Origin: Diphasiastrum complanatum
Lineage: Eukaryota; Streptophyta; Lycopodiopsida; Lycopodiales; Lycopodiaceae
DNA: 64,000 nt
Direction of reading: 5' to 3'
NCBI GenBank assembly: GCA_029204225.1
Contig: CM055102.1
Location: 4,517,520-4,581,519, forward strand
Every line of letters begins with the position of its first letter. The first letter of the stretch is position 1. Shown here in pieces: positions 34,276-45,303 of the stretch. Below the pieces are notes generated by a model, which saw only the letters and a program-made list of their open reading frames with translations, was not told the origin of the DNA and did no database searches. Made by a program: the position numbers and the translations under genes.

Positions 34276-34404
34276 GCTTCGAAAGTCGTACCTGTCTATT
34301 TCTGAATTAGGATTAAGTTTTAACCGCAAGCGAGTTGCAGTTAATTTTAACTGGCCTGCGGTTAATGCTCATTCTGGAATAAGTACAGGTACGACTTTCG
34401 AAGC
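34276..34404. repeat. 129-bp nested foldback
   Basis: An exact 20-bp inverted pair (34276-34295 and 34385-34404, outer arm GCTTCGAAAGTCGTACCTGT) encloses a second exact pair, TTAACCGCA/TGCGGTTAA (34320-34328 and 34357-34365). That pair encloses CAGTTAATTTTAACTG, itself palindromic. The DNA or its transcript could fold into one long hairpin. It could be a short MITE or a hairpin RNA precursor. No clear target duplication is visible. Confidence 0.85.
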
Positions 34405-35574
34405 CTGTTTCAGTAACTGCAATTGATCATGCGGACCCGACTGGACCGAAAGGCTCCTCAATCATAGCTCTGCGGTATGTTGGCGTCGTCGCCCGTCATC
34501 GCTCGGCCAGCCACTGACCCCAAAAACCCATGAAGTGTGAATGAAGTATTCTATGCTAATTGTCCAAATTGGCATTTTAGCTATCAACAATTGGGATTCT
34601 GCATATTGGTTTTACCTCTGAACCTTTGTAATTAACCTACTAGCTCCAAACTTCGGAATGTATTTTATTCATAAAATTAAATTGGCTTGACTCATAAAAT
34701 TCACAATGATTTGTTTTACATGTTGCATAGTAGATTTTCTAATGATTTCGGTATCATGGGTGGAGTCTACAGATCACATTTTCCCCCCCTAAGCCTTAAG
34801 GAGTGACATTGTTGAGCCTGTGACTCTTTATTGTGAAAAACATCTTTTGCCTGGGCTATTTCAGTTGTGTGGCTTTTTTTCACACATCATTATAAAGCAA
34901 AATTGGTATCAAGAAAATGAAATCATTGTAAGCAAATGTAGTGCCGATTTTGCTTTATAAGTAGACTAAAAAAACATGCACAAGAAGACTCATGTGCCTA
35001 TTATACGTTGTAAGGAAGCTAGGGTAAACCCATAAGGTTCCTTACGAGATTTGACTTGAAAAGTTGTAAAGTGCCCATAAGGTAAAGGGTTAATTTTGAA
35101 AGCTATCTTAATGAAAACCGTAGTTGAGACTTAACTTCAAAAGCTACCTAATGGGCTCCCGGCTCACTCTAACTTATCAAATTACTCAAACCGCCTTAAA
35201 AAGTAGATCAAATAATCATTAGCCTCTTAAAGTCTGAAGAAACTTTCATTTAAAAAGGAAGACTCAAGAGCATCTGCCATCCTCCAACCTGATAAAGCAA
35301 TTCAGTGAATCTGTCCAGATTTATCTCATTAGTAAAAACTGTTTATAAGCATGTATATTTCTTTTCTCGTAGACTGTTATCATTGATCCGGCTGGTTAGT
35401 TTTGCCAAATAGACTTGCCCTTTGTAGTGCTTTTCTATTGAAATTAAAAAATATTGAGATAAACAAACCTTTGCCATGGTGCCATAAACTTTTCATTGAA
35501 TTGTTGTAAGCTTTTTATCAAGGTGGCTTGCGAATATTTTACGGGCACTGCATCTAGCCCCCCTGCGTGCGTTT
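34405..35574. other. No gene recognised
   Basis: A short GC-richer patch at 34430-34530 is followed by AT-rich DNA. No coding signature. Confidence 0.45.
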
Positions 35575-36027
35575 TCAGTGTATTGTTGTAGGCCGGTGTG
35601 GTATCTTCCCAGTCTCGCAGCCTGGTACCTCAATGGAGGAAGCGAAAGTGAAAGCTGCCGTCTGAGTGGGCCCCTGTTCATGACAGTGATCTGGTTTGAG
35701 ACAGGTAGGATCTGCAGGCCCACCCCCGATGCTTCCATTGCACTTATTCTTTGCACTGATTGGTTTGTACTCTGCAACTTGCGAGGCGCACTTGCCCATA
35801 GTGCAATTTGTAGTGCCCATATCTCCTTGTCGCGTGTTTCCTCCTCCTGCTTGGCATATTGCAAACGCTTTGCCTTTGCCTTTGGCTTTGGCTTCGGCTA
35901 TGGCTATGGCACACGTATTCTTTAGGCTTATCTCAAAACTCACACTAGTGGGTGAGTGGAACGGAAGACAATAATATGGTTTGGATTCTTGCGGACCAGC
36001 ATGCATGGTGCATTGCGTAGTGCTCAT
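35575..36027 (-). CDS. Unassigned Cys-rich, Ala-alternating frame (possible exon)
   Basis: A 150-codon minus-strand frame. From about residue 30 it has an alternating Ala pattern (CAIAIAEAKAKGKGKAFAIC), then a Gly/Asn/Cys-rich part with about eight spaced Cys, and ends in a Thr/His tail. A pyrimidine-rich tract ending CACCCACTAG at about 35947 on the minus strand could be a splice acceptor, placing the true exon start there and the preceding exon (perhaps a signal peptide) further up. The local GC content is higher than the flanks. I do not recognise the family; secreted structural or defence proteins can look like this, but that is only a guess. Confidence 0.35.
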   Translation of the reverse strand: MSTTQCTMHAGPQESKPYYCLPFHSPTSVSFEISLKNTCAIAIAEAKAKGKGKAFAICQAGGGNTRQGDMGTTNCTMGKCASQVAEYKPISAKNKCNGSIGGGPADPTCLKPDHCHEQGPTQTAAFTFASSIEVPGCETGKIPHRPTTIH

Positions 36028-36313
36028 TCCCTTTTACTATCAAAGTGGTCCAAAGGGGCTCCCAAAATCTGGCTACTATACATCAAAGTATCAACTATAC
36101 TACTATACACGTTAGTTAATATAGTATATTTTTTAAGCGGCTTAAATTTTGCGCAAATGTTTGCAAAAGCCGACAAAGTATAAAAATGGAATTGGCATCT
36201 TTCTTCTAAAATCGATTCATTAAAAGCTTGCATCAAGCTGACTTTCAAAAAACGACAACCTTTTCAAAATGCATGAAATTTTTTGGTTGTCATTATCATA
36301 TGGAGGAAATTTG

Positions 36314-37015
36314 TGTGTAGTAGAGAATAGGTACATGCTTATAAAACTTAGGTTTCATATGTGTATTGAGTTAATAAAAACTTTATTAGAGTAAATCTCT
36401 ATTATTTTGTCGGCAAAGAATTTGATATGCATGATCTAGAATGCAAACTTTTTCAAACATTGATAACTCTTAAAAAATGCAACAAATTGTAGGGAAACCC
36501 CAAAGATGTTTCCAAACATTGTATTGAGTCCATAGAAAGAGAAGCCATGCAATAAATATTTTCATGAAAATTTTGAAGTGCTTTGACTTTTAAAGTTTTC
36601 ATAAACTTTGACCAAGGTCATACTTGCCATTATGAGTAACATCGATTATCCCTAATATAAGAAAATGGGATTTTCCAATTTTCCAGTGACCTTGCCTTTT
36701 GTCATCCTACCATGAAAATGGCTCAACCTAAAGGCTTCGCATCTTTCTATTCCCCATACATAAGAAACACAACATGCTTTACTAGCCATTATCAACGTGA
36801 CAAGTGGAATTGAACACTCTAACATAATGTTTGACATATTCGTGTCCTTTATGCACACCTAAGTGCATTGGCGATCACACAAATATGAAGGCTGTCTAAT
36901 ATGCACAAATTGGCTCTCGGAATGTGTATAATGGTATTGTGATAATATATTTGGTGGTGTAGAGAATTCTGTGTAGTAGAGAATAGGTACATGCTTATAA
37001 AACTTAGGTTTCATA
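36314..37015 (+). repeat. Exact 46-bp direct repeat, 656 bp apart
   Basis: Positions 36314-36359 and 36970-37015 are identical (both start tgtgtagtagagaataggta and end ggtttcata). Flanks differ. The DNA between has no gene. Confidence 0.95.
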
Positions 37016-37689
37016 CGTAACCACCAAATATAACCATGATAATATAGATGTGACATGGCAGCTTTGGATTGATTTGACCCATTGAGGCCTCAAGGGCTAC
37101 AAGAAGGCCATCTCTTTCAAGACTTCCTTTTAATTCTTTGTATGGACTCCTCTAACTTTGAGCATGCAACAAACATGAGCATCCATTGCTCTAGACAAGC
37201 TTTCTTGGGAATGACCCACAAAATCATGCATGTTGTGAGGGTTACTAGTTTTTCACATGGAAATATGGTACAAAGGGTGCCTTTTTATGGATGGGAAAGG
37301 CCCTTGCTCCTTTCTCCTATTGGTTAATTACAATGGCAAGGATCTTAATCCAAGTCATTTAAACTAACACAAAATGAATCTAGTGGTTCCAAGAAACCAC
37401 AAGGGCACTCACATGATTCATGTGAGTTCTAATTTGGGCCCTTTTGCCCCTAATCACTTGTCCTAATTCTAAAAGTTCTACAAGACTAATTTGCATGCTC
37501 ATTGGGTTGGTGGGCTTATACACGCAGGAAGCCAGTGCTCTCGCACTTATTACTCTACATGTACAATATGTACTGTGGCGGGGCGCGCCCACCTGGTAGC
37601 TTAGCCAATAGTACTTTAGTGGCAAGACTCACTAAGTACCCAACAAGCATCATCTTACAATTATCAAACTTACTCTAGAATCTCGCCAG
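37016..37689. other. No gene recognised
   Basis: Non-coding by appearance. A GC-rich ggcggggcgcgcccacctgg near 37571 stands out but has no assigned role. Confidence 0.45.
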
Positions 37690-38200
37690 AGCTACTTTTG
37701 AAGAATCAACTTGTGGACTAGATAGTTGATTTCTTGTTGAGATATAGGCCTTGCTGCAATAGAAGTATGTAGGAGGTTGTCTCTTTCTACTGCTAAATTA
37801 TCCAATTCCTTCAAGATGCGCTCCTTTTTCAATTGTGCCATATCGAGCTAATCTTGAAGGATAGGCACTTGCTATTTTGCCTCCTGAACAACCTTGTCCA
37901 TTTGCTCCAGTGCATTGGATAAGCTTTCTTGCAGATTCTTGACGTAATCTTGCAGGGTGGCTTCATGCTTTTGTGTGGCCTAGAGATTTATCGTGGCTTT
38001 TTGCTCATGTTGCTTCAAGACTAGCGACTCTTTGTATTATCTTGATAAACTTTTGGGCCATAAGTGTTTTTTTGAGGCCCAAATTTAATATGTGTTGATC
38101 TATAAGAGCCTTTTCCTCCATCACTTTTTGAATGAGCTGGCCTAGCTACTTGTGAATGCTCATAATATCTTGAGAATCAAAAGGAAGGTACTGCATTTAA
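37690..38200 (-). pseudogene. Decayed coiled-coil protein frame
   Basis: The minus strand encodes heptad-like, Leu/Gln/Glu/Lys-rich protein across stops: MQYLPFDSQDIMSIHK, then LGQLIQKVMEEKALIDQHI, then after a frame change KHEATLQDYVKNLQESLSNA and LKKERILKELDNLAVERDNL. The stops inside the coiled-coil part are all TAG, each one C-to-T step from CAG (Gln), and Gln is the common residue here. The parent may be a transposon-encoded protein or a host gene; no second domain identifies it. Confidence 0.55.
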
Positions 38201-39352
38201 TGACTTTTTTCTTGGTTTCAACCCTCGTACAACCTAATTTTTATGTTCTGAATCCATCGGTTAGGTCAGCGAAGGTCCATAACGACTCCTTGATGCTCGT
38301 TGAAGGTTTCCAAAATAGCATAGAGCTAAACTCTCGCCTAACATATTTTTGAGGTTTTTCAATGCAAACTAACCTTCACCCACTTCATTGTAACTAAAAA
38401 AACACTGTTTGGAGTTAACTATATTTGAGAAGGTTAGTTTGATTGTTTGTATCAAGAATTAGCCCTACTAGTGATTTTTTACCTCTTTTCCACTTAAAAA
38501 ATAAAAATTTCTTTCATTTTTTTATCTAATCTAATGACTTTTTTGACTTTTGCTCCTTTTTTTTTCAACGTCTTTTTTCAAGAAAAATAAAAAATAAGTA
38601 ATGAAAACAACCAAAATGAAAATACATTAAATAAAAATTGTTAAATGGGAACTGAAGTAGGAGGATCTGGCTGTCAAACTTGCGTAGTTGATTCACTAGT
38701 GTGTCAAAATGAGTCATGTTCCAATAACATTGTCCCATAAGATAAAATTTCCTTGACCTGATATGGTCCTTCACTACTTCAATTTTTTCTTCATAAGCTT
38801 GGTTTTATACATTAATGCCAGATCTCCTTCTTTAGATCCTTTTTGTTATGTCCATGTCATGTATAAGGGAATTGAAATAATTCCTGACATGGATAGCCAG
38901 TCACTCCAGTTGTATGTGGTAATTAGTTATGTTATCAATAATTATCTGAGGGCCCATACCTATAATTGGACATAGGAGCACTTGCGTGGTGTATGACTGC
39001 TATAATGCAAGAATAGGAGGTCAATAGCTTAATGAAGTTGAGCCTCAAGAGAAGAAGATTTAGAAAGAGCCTAAACATTCCAAGAGAAGCCAAGATCCAA
39101 GAAGAGGATCTTTACATATCTAAACATTAAGAAGAACAAAGAAAGTTTCAAGCATCTTACTTCCACACTAAGCCATTCCACCCTCAGATCATATGCCAAG
39201 ATTGACACCCTTGGTAGGCTTAGTCCCTATTTAGATCCGTAGTTTAACCCCCTCCCCATTGGATCGAAGCCCGTACTACACGATAACTCACCTAGTTGGA
39301 GATCCAAACCCTAACCATGCTCTCCTATTCATTACGAAAAGGGGGTAAGGAA
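38201..39352. other. No gene recognised
   Basis: AT-rich DNA upstream of the LTR at 39353. Short frames only. Confidence 0.5.
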
Positions 39353-40006
39353 TGTGAGAGATTTCAACTAGTTTAGTCTAGTTTAGTCACATTTTGGTAA
39401 ATTGTCAATAAGAGGCCAAAACTCATTTTAGACTTAGAGATAAACTTTTTGAAGTTATATTAGTTTAAAATACATTCAATAAACACTTTTTGAAAGTGTG
39501 GGACAATTGGTAGTCGAGTTTGAGAGAGATTCAGATTTGAACTTCGGGTACATTGAATCTAGATCCAAAAATAGTAGGGTTTACATTTTGGAGGGAAAGC
39601 AAAGTGGCCAAATAGGGTTTGGAAACTCTATAAAAGGATGTAGCTCGTGGAGAGACACATCTTCTCTCTTATCTCTCTCATTTCATCATTATACATGGTT
39701 TTCTTTGGGTTCTACTACTCATTGGTGCACTCTCTTGATGTTATCTTGCAATCTTGTGTGTAGAGTGCCCATATTTTGTTATTTTCGGTTCCACACGTGT
39801 GAAATATAGTAGGGTACTATAATTGTACGGACATCAATCATATTTTATGTTTTGGTTCATGTTTGATCAGTATCTCTTAGAGTTTGCATCTCATTTTGTA
39901 TGTAGATGCTGATTTTTCTACATTGGCAAGATTGTTGGTTTGCTCCTTTTTGTAACCAAAGATCAGGGACATGGATTGGATCTTGAATGATCTGAAATCC
40001 TTCACA
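39353..40006 (+). repeat. 5' LTR of Copia-3
   Basis: Bounded by TG at 39353 and by the primer-binding site at 40007. Contains ctataaaagg near 39630, a plausible TATA box for element transcription, and a CT-rich segment after it. Confidence 0.88.
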
Positions 40007-40020
40007 TGGTATCAGAGCTA
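40007..40020 (+). other. Primer-binding site of Copia-3
   Basis: TGGTATCAGAGCTA is an exact tRNA-Met-type primer site directly after the LTR end TTCACA. Confidence 0.9.
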
Positions 40021-40607
40021 TTGTGTTTCAGGTTATGAAGGGATCATCCATATTTAGCAAGGATTTGGAGGAGTTACCAATGCTAGAGCATGCTAGATTG
40101 ATCTCTACTCAAAAATCAGTATTTTTGCATGTGTAGAATTGATCTTTTTAGGTCAAAACTCAATATAGGGTTATATACTTGATCAATTTTTATTTCACAC
40201 TTGGCTTACTGGATTTAGATTATATTTGGTGCTTTAGGTAGGTCTCATTGGAGTCTACAAGAAGATATATCAAGTTTTTAGAAATTGCATGTAGAATTTG
40301 AGATATTCAATTTTTTGTGATTTTGTCAAAACTCTAATTTTGATTGGATCTCTAGTTTGTGAGGTTATTGAACTTCATTTGAGTGTGTTTCAATCTTAGG
40401 AAGTGGCAAGAATCATTAGATTGAGGATAGATCATAGGTTGATCAAGATTTCACTATTCTATGTGTTGATTTTCTATTTAGAAGTGCTAGAAGAGATTTG
40501 AGAGGTTCCATATCTTTGTGATATCTTCTTGAGTTCATTTGTTGACATTCAAGAGAGTGCTTTGTGCATTGGAACATGTTGAAAGAAGAAGATCAGGTCA
40601 CTTCAAC
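40021..40607 (+). other. Leader of Copia-3
   Basis: About 590 bp between primer site and gag ATG. No coding signature; presumed packaging region. Confidence 0.6.
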
Positions 40608-43600
40608 ATGGCTACAAGTGGAGGCTTTATGTTGGAGAGCAATGATAGGCTTACCTCAATCAACTATTCTACTTGGAAGGTGAGGTTGGAGTCCTTATTG
40701 GAGATGAATGAGTTGATGGAGATTGTTGCAGGGGTGGAGGAGAGTCCTCAAGCACCTCAAGATCAAGTGAGGCATGACAAGAGAGCTAAAAGAACTCTAC
40801 ACATGATTAAGATGAATGTTAACCAATGAACTTCTCAAGGAAGTTGGTAAGTGCACATCATCTTTGGAAGCTTGGGAAGCTTTGAAGAAGCTTTATGAAT
40901 CCAAGTCTACATCAAGAGTGCTTACTCTTAGGAGGCAAATCTTTCAAAGTTTGCAAAAGAAGGAAGAGAGTACTCATGCTTTTATTTTGAGGGTTAAGAC
41001 ATTCAATGATGAGTTAGCATGTATTGATGAAAGCATTAAGGAGGTTGAACTTGTTCAAGTTATACTTAATGGCTTGTTGGATGATCATGCTAATCTTGTT
41101 CAAAGTTTTGCTATTCAAAAGACTTTGCCAAGTATTGTGGATTTGCAAGAGATCTTGGTGAATGAGGAGTATAGGCTTCAATCAAGAGGAGGTGGATCTA
41201 CATCGACATCTCAATATGAAGATGAGGCTATGTTCATCAAAGGCAAGTTCAAGGAAAAAGGCAAAGGCAAGTGGTCTAAAGGGCAAGATCAAGGTGAGAC
41301 TTCCTCTTTTGGCAAAAAGAAAGATAATTCTAAGTTGAAATGCTTTTATTGTGGAATCAAAGGGCATTTTGCAAATGAATGTTTGAAGAAGCAAAGAGAT
41401 GAAGGTAGCAAGCAAATCAACTTTACTACTAATGATGAGGATCTAGGTGGTGGTGATTCTCTTTTGATGTGTTCTTCAAGTCCAATATCAAGTGAAAGTG
41501 ACAAAGTTTCATGGTGGATTGATAGTGGAGCTAGTTCACACATGACTAGTCACAAGGAGTTCTTTACTTCTTTGGTCAATTACGACAGAGCCAAGAAAGC
41601 AATTCACATGGCCAATGGTGGTGAGTGTGTGATTGAAGGTATTGGTTCAATTCCTATTTGTCTCTCTACTAATAGGAAAACAAGACTTGATGGTGTTCTT
41701 TACATTCCTTCACTTTCAAAGAATTTGCTAAGTGTTGGTCAAATGATAGAGAAAGGATACATGGTAAAGTCTGGTAGTGATGCTTGTTTCATTACAAAGG
41801 AAGAAATCTTGGTTGCTAGGGGAAATATACAAGGTAGACTTTTCAAGCTTGATGCTTTTGTTATGGCTAACAAAAAGGATGGAAGGGAAAAAGAGATTGG
41901 TCTCAACTTTCCAAAGTTCCCTTTTAGCATCAATAAGATTGGTGGATCTTATGCAAAGTCTAAAAAGCTTCCTTATGCTAGATCTAGGTCAATATCTAAT
42001 ATGCTTCTTGGAGATGTTCATCTTTGTGCTAACTTGGCTAGTCTTGAGGATAATGATGGTGTTTCAATGGTTCTTCATGGCAAGTGCAAGCATGCAAAAG
42101 GTAAGGAAAGAGCTAATTTCATCAATGGAGGTGAAGGTTCTTCCTTGAAAAAGCTTGTTGTTAATGATTTCTTTGATCATATGTCAAAAGATGTTGCTAG
42201 GTGCATTCATGAAGGAGGTGGTTCTTCTACATTCTTTTGTGATGAGTCCAAGAAAGTCATTTTTGCAGCAAGTGGAGACACATGTGTTCATAAAGAGAGT
42301 AGATCAAATGGTTCTATCAAGAGACTTGGTGAGGGAGATAGTCACAAGTCAAGAAGAAGAGAAGTATGTGAAGAGTTCAAAGTAGGATGTCCTTTGAATG
42401 ATGTCATTGTGAATGATAGTGAGGAAGAGTTATTATCATATGAGTCATTACCTAAAACATTGAGTAGAAGTTCTTGTTTGAAAAAAGAGAGTACTTCAAT
42501 CATCCTTATGTTGAAGGTACTAATCATTTTTTTCATGGCTTCTAATGTTTTTGAGGTTTCTACTTCTTATGATGCAATCAGTAAGAGGGAGTCTTATGAA
42601 GGAAAGAGCAATGGAAGATTGGTTCTTGGGAAGATACAAGGCATGGATCTCACATCTCTTCATCAACTCAAAGGATTCTATGATTATGAATTCAAAAGAC
42701 TGGTTGGAGAAGACTACATGGAGCAAATTGAGAGACAATTTCTTCAAGGCAAGGGAGATTTCATTGGTGAGTTTATTGAGGTTTGTTATGGACTCAGGAA
42801 GGCTGGATTTATTAGGTTTGATACTCATATTCACCTACTCTACTTCATGTTGGATGGAAAGTTTGGAATCTATCTTTTGATTTATGATGGTGACATTGTT
42901 TTCACTAACCTTTGTGGAAATTCGAGATCAAGCATTGATGAGTTCTTGTTGGATCTAGATCATATGTTTGCGAGGGAGTATTTCCAGAGGTTCAGGTCTA
43001 AAGATATTCATATCTTTGATATATTTAATGTTCAAGAGAAAGGTAAGCAAGTGGAAGCGATTCACTTTGCTTTACTCACATGTTTTGGAAAATTTTCTTG
43101 TGTAGATGATGCTATGCAAGTGGAAGTTGGTTCTCATGGTTTTCATACTGGGAAAGCAAGTAATGGATCTGGAAAACAAATTTTGTTCAATGACTTTGAT
43201 GGTCAAGAGGAAGATCAAGAGGTTGGTCTCAAAGGGCTTCAACAACACAAAAGAAAAGGTGGCAATTTGGAGCTAGTCAAGAGCATCAAAGGAAGGTTAC
43301 TTGGCAAAGATGTTATGGATCTATTTTTGCAGTTTATTGAAGACTCAAGTAAGGTAAAAGGAGAAGCAAGGAAGTATTGTTCAAGTTTACTTTACTTGTT
43401 CTATCTCATGTTTGAGCTATTTCATGTGAATGTGTGCAAATTGTCAAGATATGGACAAACTAACTACATTGTCTTGCAATATCTTATTGTTGGAGTTGTA
43501 CTAGCATTCTTGGCTGGCTTTGTTGATGGAAATGAAGCTAATGGAGGTTCATTATGTCACTCATTCATGGCCAAGTCATCAAGTGTTGATGATATCTTGT

Positions 43601-43983
43601 GGCAAGATGGAGATGGAGGCTCATTCATGGAGTTTTATGGTGGAGACATATCAAGAAATGACAAAGTTGGAGGAGACAAGCAAGCAAATGGTCATCACTC
43701 ACATTTATGGTTTGGTTGCTGTAATTTTTCAGAGAGTTCAAAGTTTGAAACATGGAGGAATCATTTCATTCACATTCTATTTGCTTCTTCATTTTCTAGT
43801 TATATCTTGATGTGTAAAATTGATGTAAGAAATAGTGAAGCATCCAATATGGACACTATTCTCTATATCAATTATGAAAGATACTTTAGAATCTTAGAAA
43901 GAAGATCTATACTTAGTATGGAGATCATTCTAAAGTTGGATCAAAGTAGTATGATTAAAACTATGCCAAAACTAGCTGAATAG
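40608..43983 (+). CDS. Gag-protease polyprotein fused to a long divergent C-terminal region
   Basis: Gag begins at ATG 40608 (MATSGGFMLESNDRLTS, then INYSTWKVRLESLLEMNELM). One extra base near 40820 shifts the frame; the rest, 40816-43983, is open for 1,055 codons. In that numbering: gag body 1-140, zinc knuckle CFYCGIKGHFANEC at 176-189, protease WWIDSGASSHMTS with catalytic Asp about 236, and gag-pre-integrase VLYIPSLSKNLLSVGQM at about 295. Beyond about 360 no integrase D-D-E core is visible. Weak RT landmarks remain: YMEQ about 634, CYGLRKAGF about 660, and LLIYDGDIVFT about 687-697 where Copia has YVDD. Hydrophobic stretches near 561-578 and 883-903 could be membrane segments. The lack of stops over 3.2 kb, beside riddled relatives, suggests coding constraint or youth. 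Confidence 0.8.
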
Positions 43984-43987
43984 GGAG

Positions 43988-44474
43988 TGTGAGAGATTTC
44001 AACTAGTTTAGTCACATTTTGGTAAATTGTCAATAAGAGGCCAAAACTCATTTTAGACTTAGAGATAAACTTTTTGAAGTTATATTAGTTTAAAATACAT
44101 TCAATAAACACTTTTTGAAAGTGTGGGACAATTGATAGTCGAGTTTGAGAGAGATTCAAATTTGAACTTTGGGTACATTGAATCTAGACCCAAAAATAGT
44201 AGGGTTTACATTTTGAAGGGAAAGCCAAAGTGGCCAAATAGGGTTTGGAAACTCTATAAAAGGATGTAGCTTGTGGAGAGACACATCTTCTCTCTTCTCT
44301 CTCTCTCTCATTTCATCATTATGCATGGTTCTCTTTGGGTTCTACTACTCATTGGTGCACTCTCTTGATGTTATCTTGCAATCTTGTGAGTAGAATGTTC
44401 ATATTTTGTTATTTTCGGTTCCACACGTGTGAAATACAGTAGGGTACTATAATTGTACGGACATCAATCATATT
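43988..44474 (+). repeat. 3' LTR of Copia-3, truncated
   Basis: Matches 39353-39853 with about 14 visible differences and a missing short duplication (tttagtctag). Similarity stops after tattttatgttt, so the 3' end is lost. The preceding AATAGGGAG is a short polypurine tract. Confidence 0.85.
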
Positions 44475-45082
44475 TTATGTTTGGCTCTTAAATTATGGAG
44501 CCTTGCAAATGGAATTTTGAAGTCCTTATGGATGGAATTTTAAAGATACACAGCCCTCATTAGTGGAGTCAATCACAAAATCTTGAAACAAAGTAGCTCA
44601 TTTGTGGACCCCACATATTCAATCTATTGGCCAAAATTTTGTCATGTGGCATGCAATCATGGACTATATGTGTTTGCGAGCCCCACATATTCCAGCTCTA
44701 AGCTTGAGTCATGTGACATGAAGTCATGGGCCATAGTGTTTGTGGGCCTAGGCTTAGGTCATGTGACATGAATGATCTATCCCTAAGATTTTTGCAACAC
44801 AAATTATACTGAATAATGTAGCATAGTTTTAAAAGAGGAGCAGCTTATTTGTCATCTCCGTTGACTACAAAGGCAAGACCCCACCCTCGTCCCGAACCAT
44901 ATATGCCTCTATTAGGCTTGTCATTCATGTATCGAGGAACTTTTAACATTATGCTCAATGAGACTCGAGAGCCCAATAAGACAGGGTGGGGCATGGAGCC
45001 ACATTAGTATTGGGTATTTGTGGAGAGCAAGCCTATTATGGCATGTACTAGATTGGAGCCATAGCATAGGCTTGCTCCCACT
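44475..45082. other. No gene recognised
   Basis: Non-coding, with short internal similarities such as gtcatgtgacatgaa (about 44708 and 44758). Confidence 0.45.
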
Positions 45083-45303
45083 AAAACCAATAATGCTTCT
45101 TGGTTTTCAAGGGGAGGCTCGAACGTGAGACCAAAGAAACTTTGGATGTCAAGCTAACCAACTGAGCCGAGCCAACCCGGTTGGTTAAAACCAATAAAGC
45201 TTCTTGGTTTCCAAGGGGAGGCTCAAACCTGAGACCAAAGAAACTTTGGATGTCAAGCTAACCAACTGAGCCGAGCCAACCCGGTTGGTTAAAACCAATA
45301 ATG
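45083..45303 (-). mobile_element. Tandem pair of tRNA-derived retroposons
   Basis: Two 104-bp units (starting at 45083 and 45187) contain the minus-strand tRNA-like body seen at 11863-11939. The A box is GGCTCAGTTGG; the B box is GTTCGAGCC in one copy and GTTTGAGCC in the other. The putative target repeat AAAACCAATAAtg occurs three times (45083, 45187, 45291). Equal spacing and near identity suggest tandem duplication of one insertion, or a second insertion into the target repeat. Confidence 0.82.

Larger units (their letters stand above)
39353..44474 (+). mobile_element. Non-autonomous Copia-type LTR element with one long gag-protease-plus-novel frame (Copia-3)
   Basis: The 5' LTR (39353-40006) starts TGTGAGAG and ends CA, immediately followed by the primer-binding site TGGTATCAGAGCTA. 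The 3' LTR starts at 43988 and matches the first about 490 bp; its last about 150 bp are missing. By eye the LTRs differ at about 3% of shared positions, so insertion is fairly recent. The 3.98-kb interior is filled by a single reading frame that ends four bases before the 3' LTR. Recognisable integrase, functional RT and RNase H are absent. Such an element would need enzymes from an autonomous relative to move. Confidence 0.88.

Noticed and set aside
42342-42834. Minus-strand frames inside the long Copia-3 frame
   Set aside because: Shadow frames of a long plus-strand coding region.
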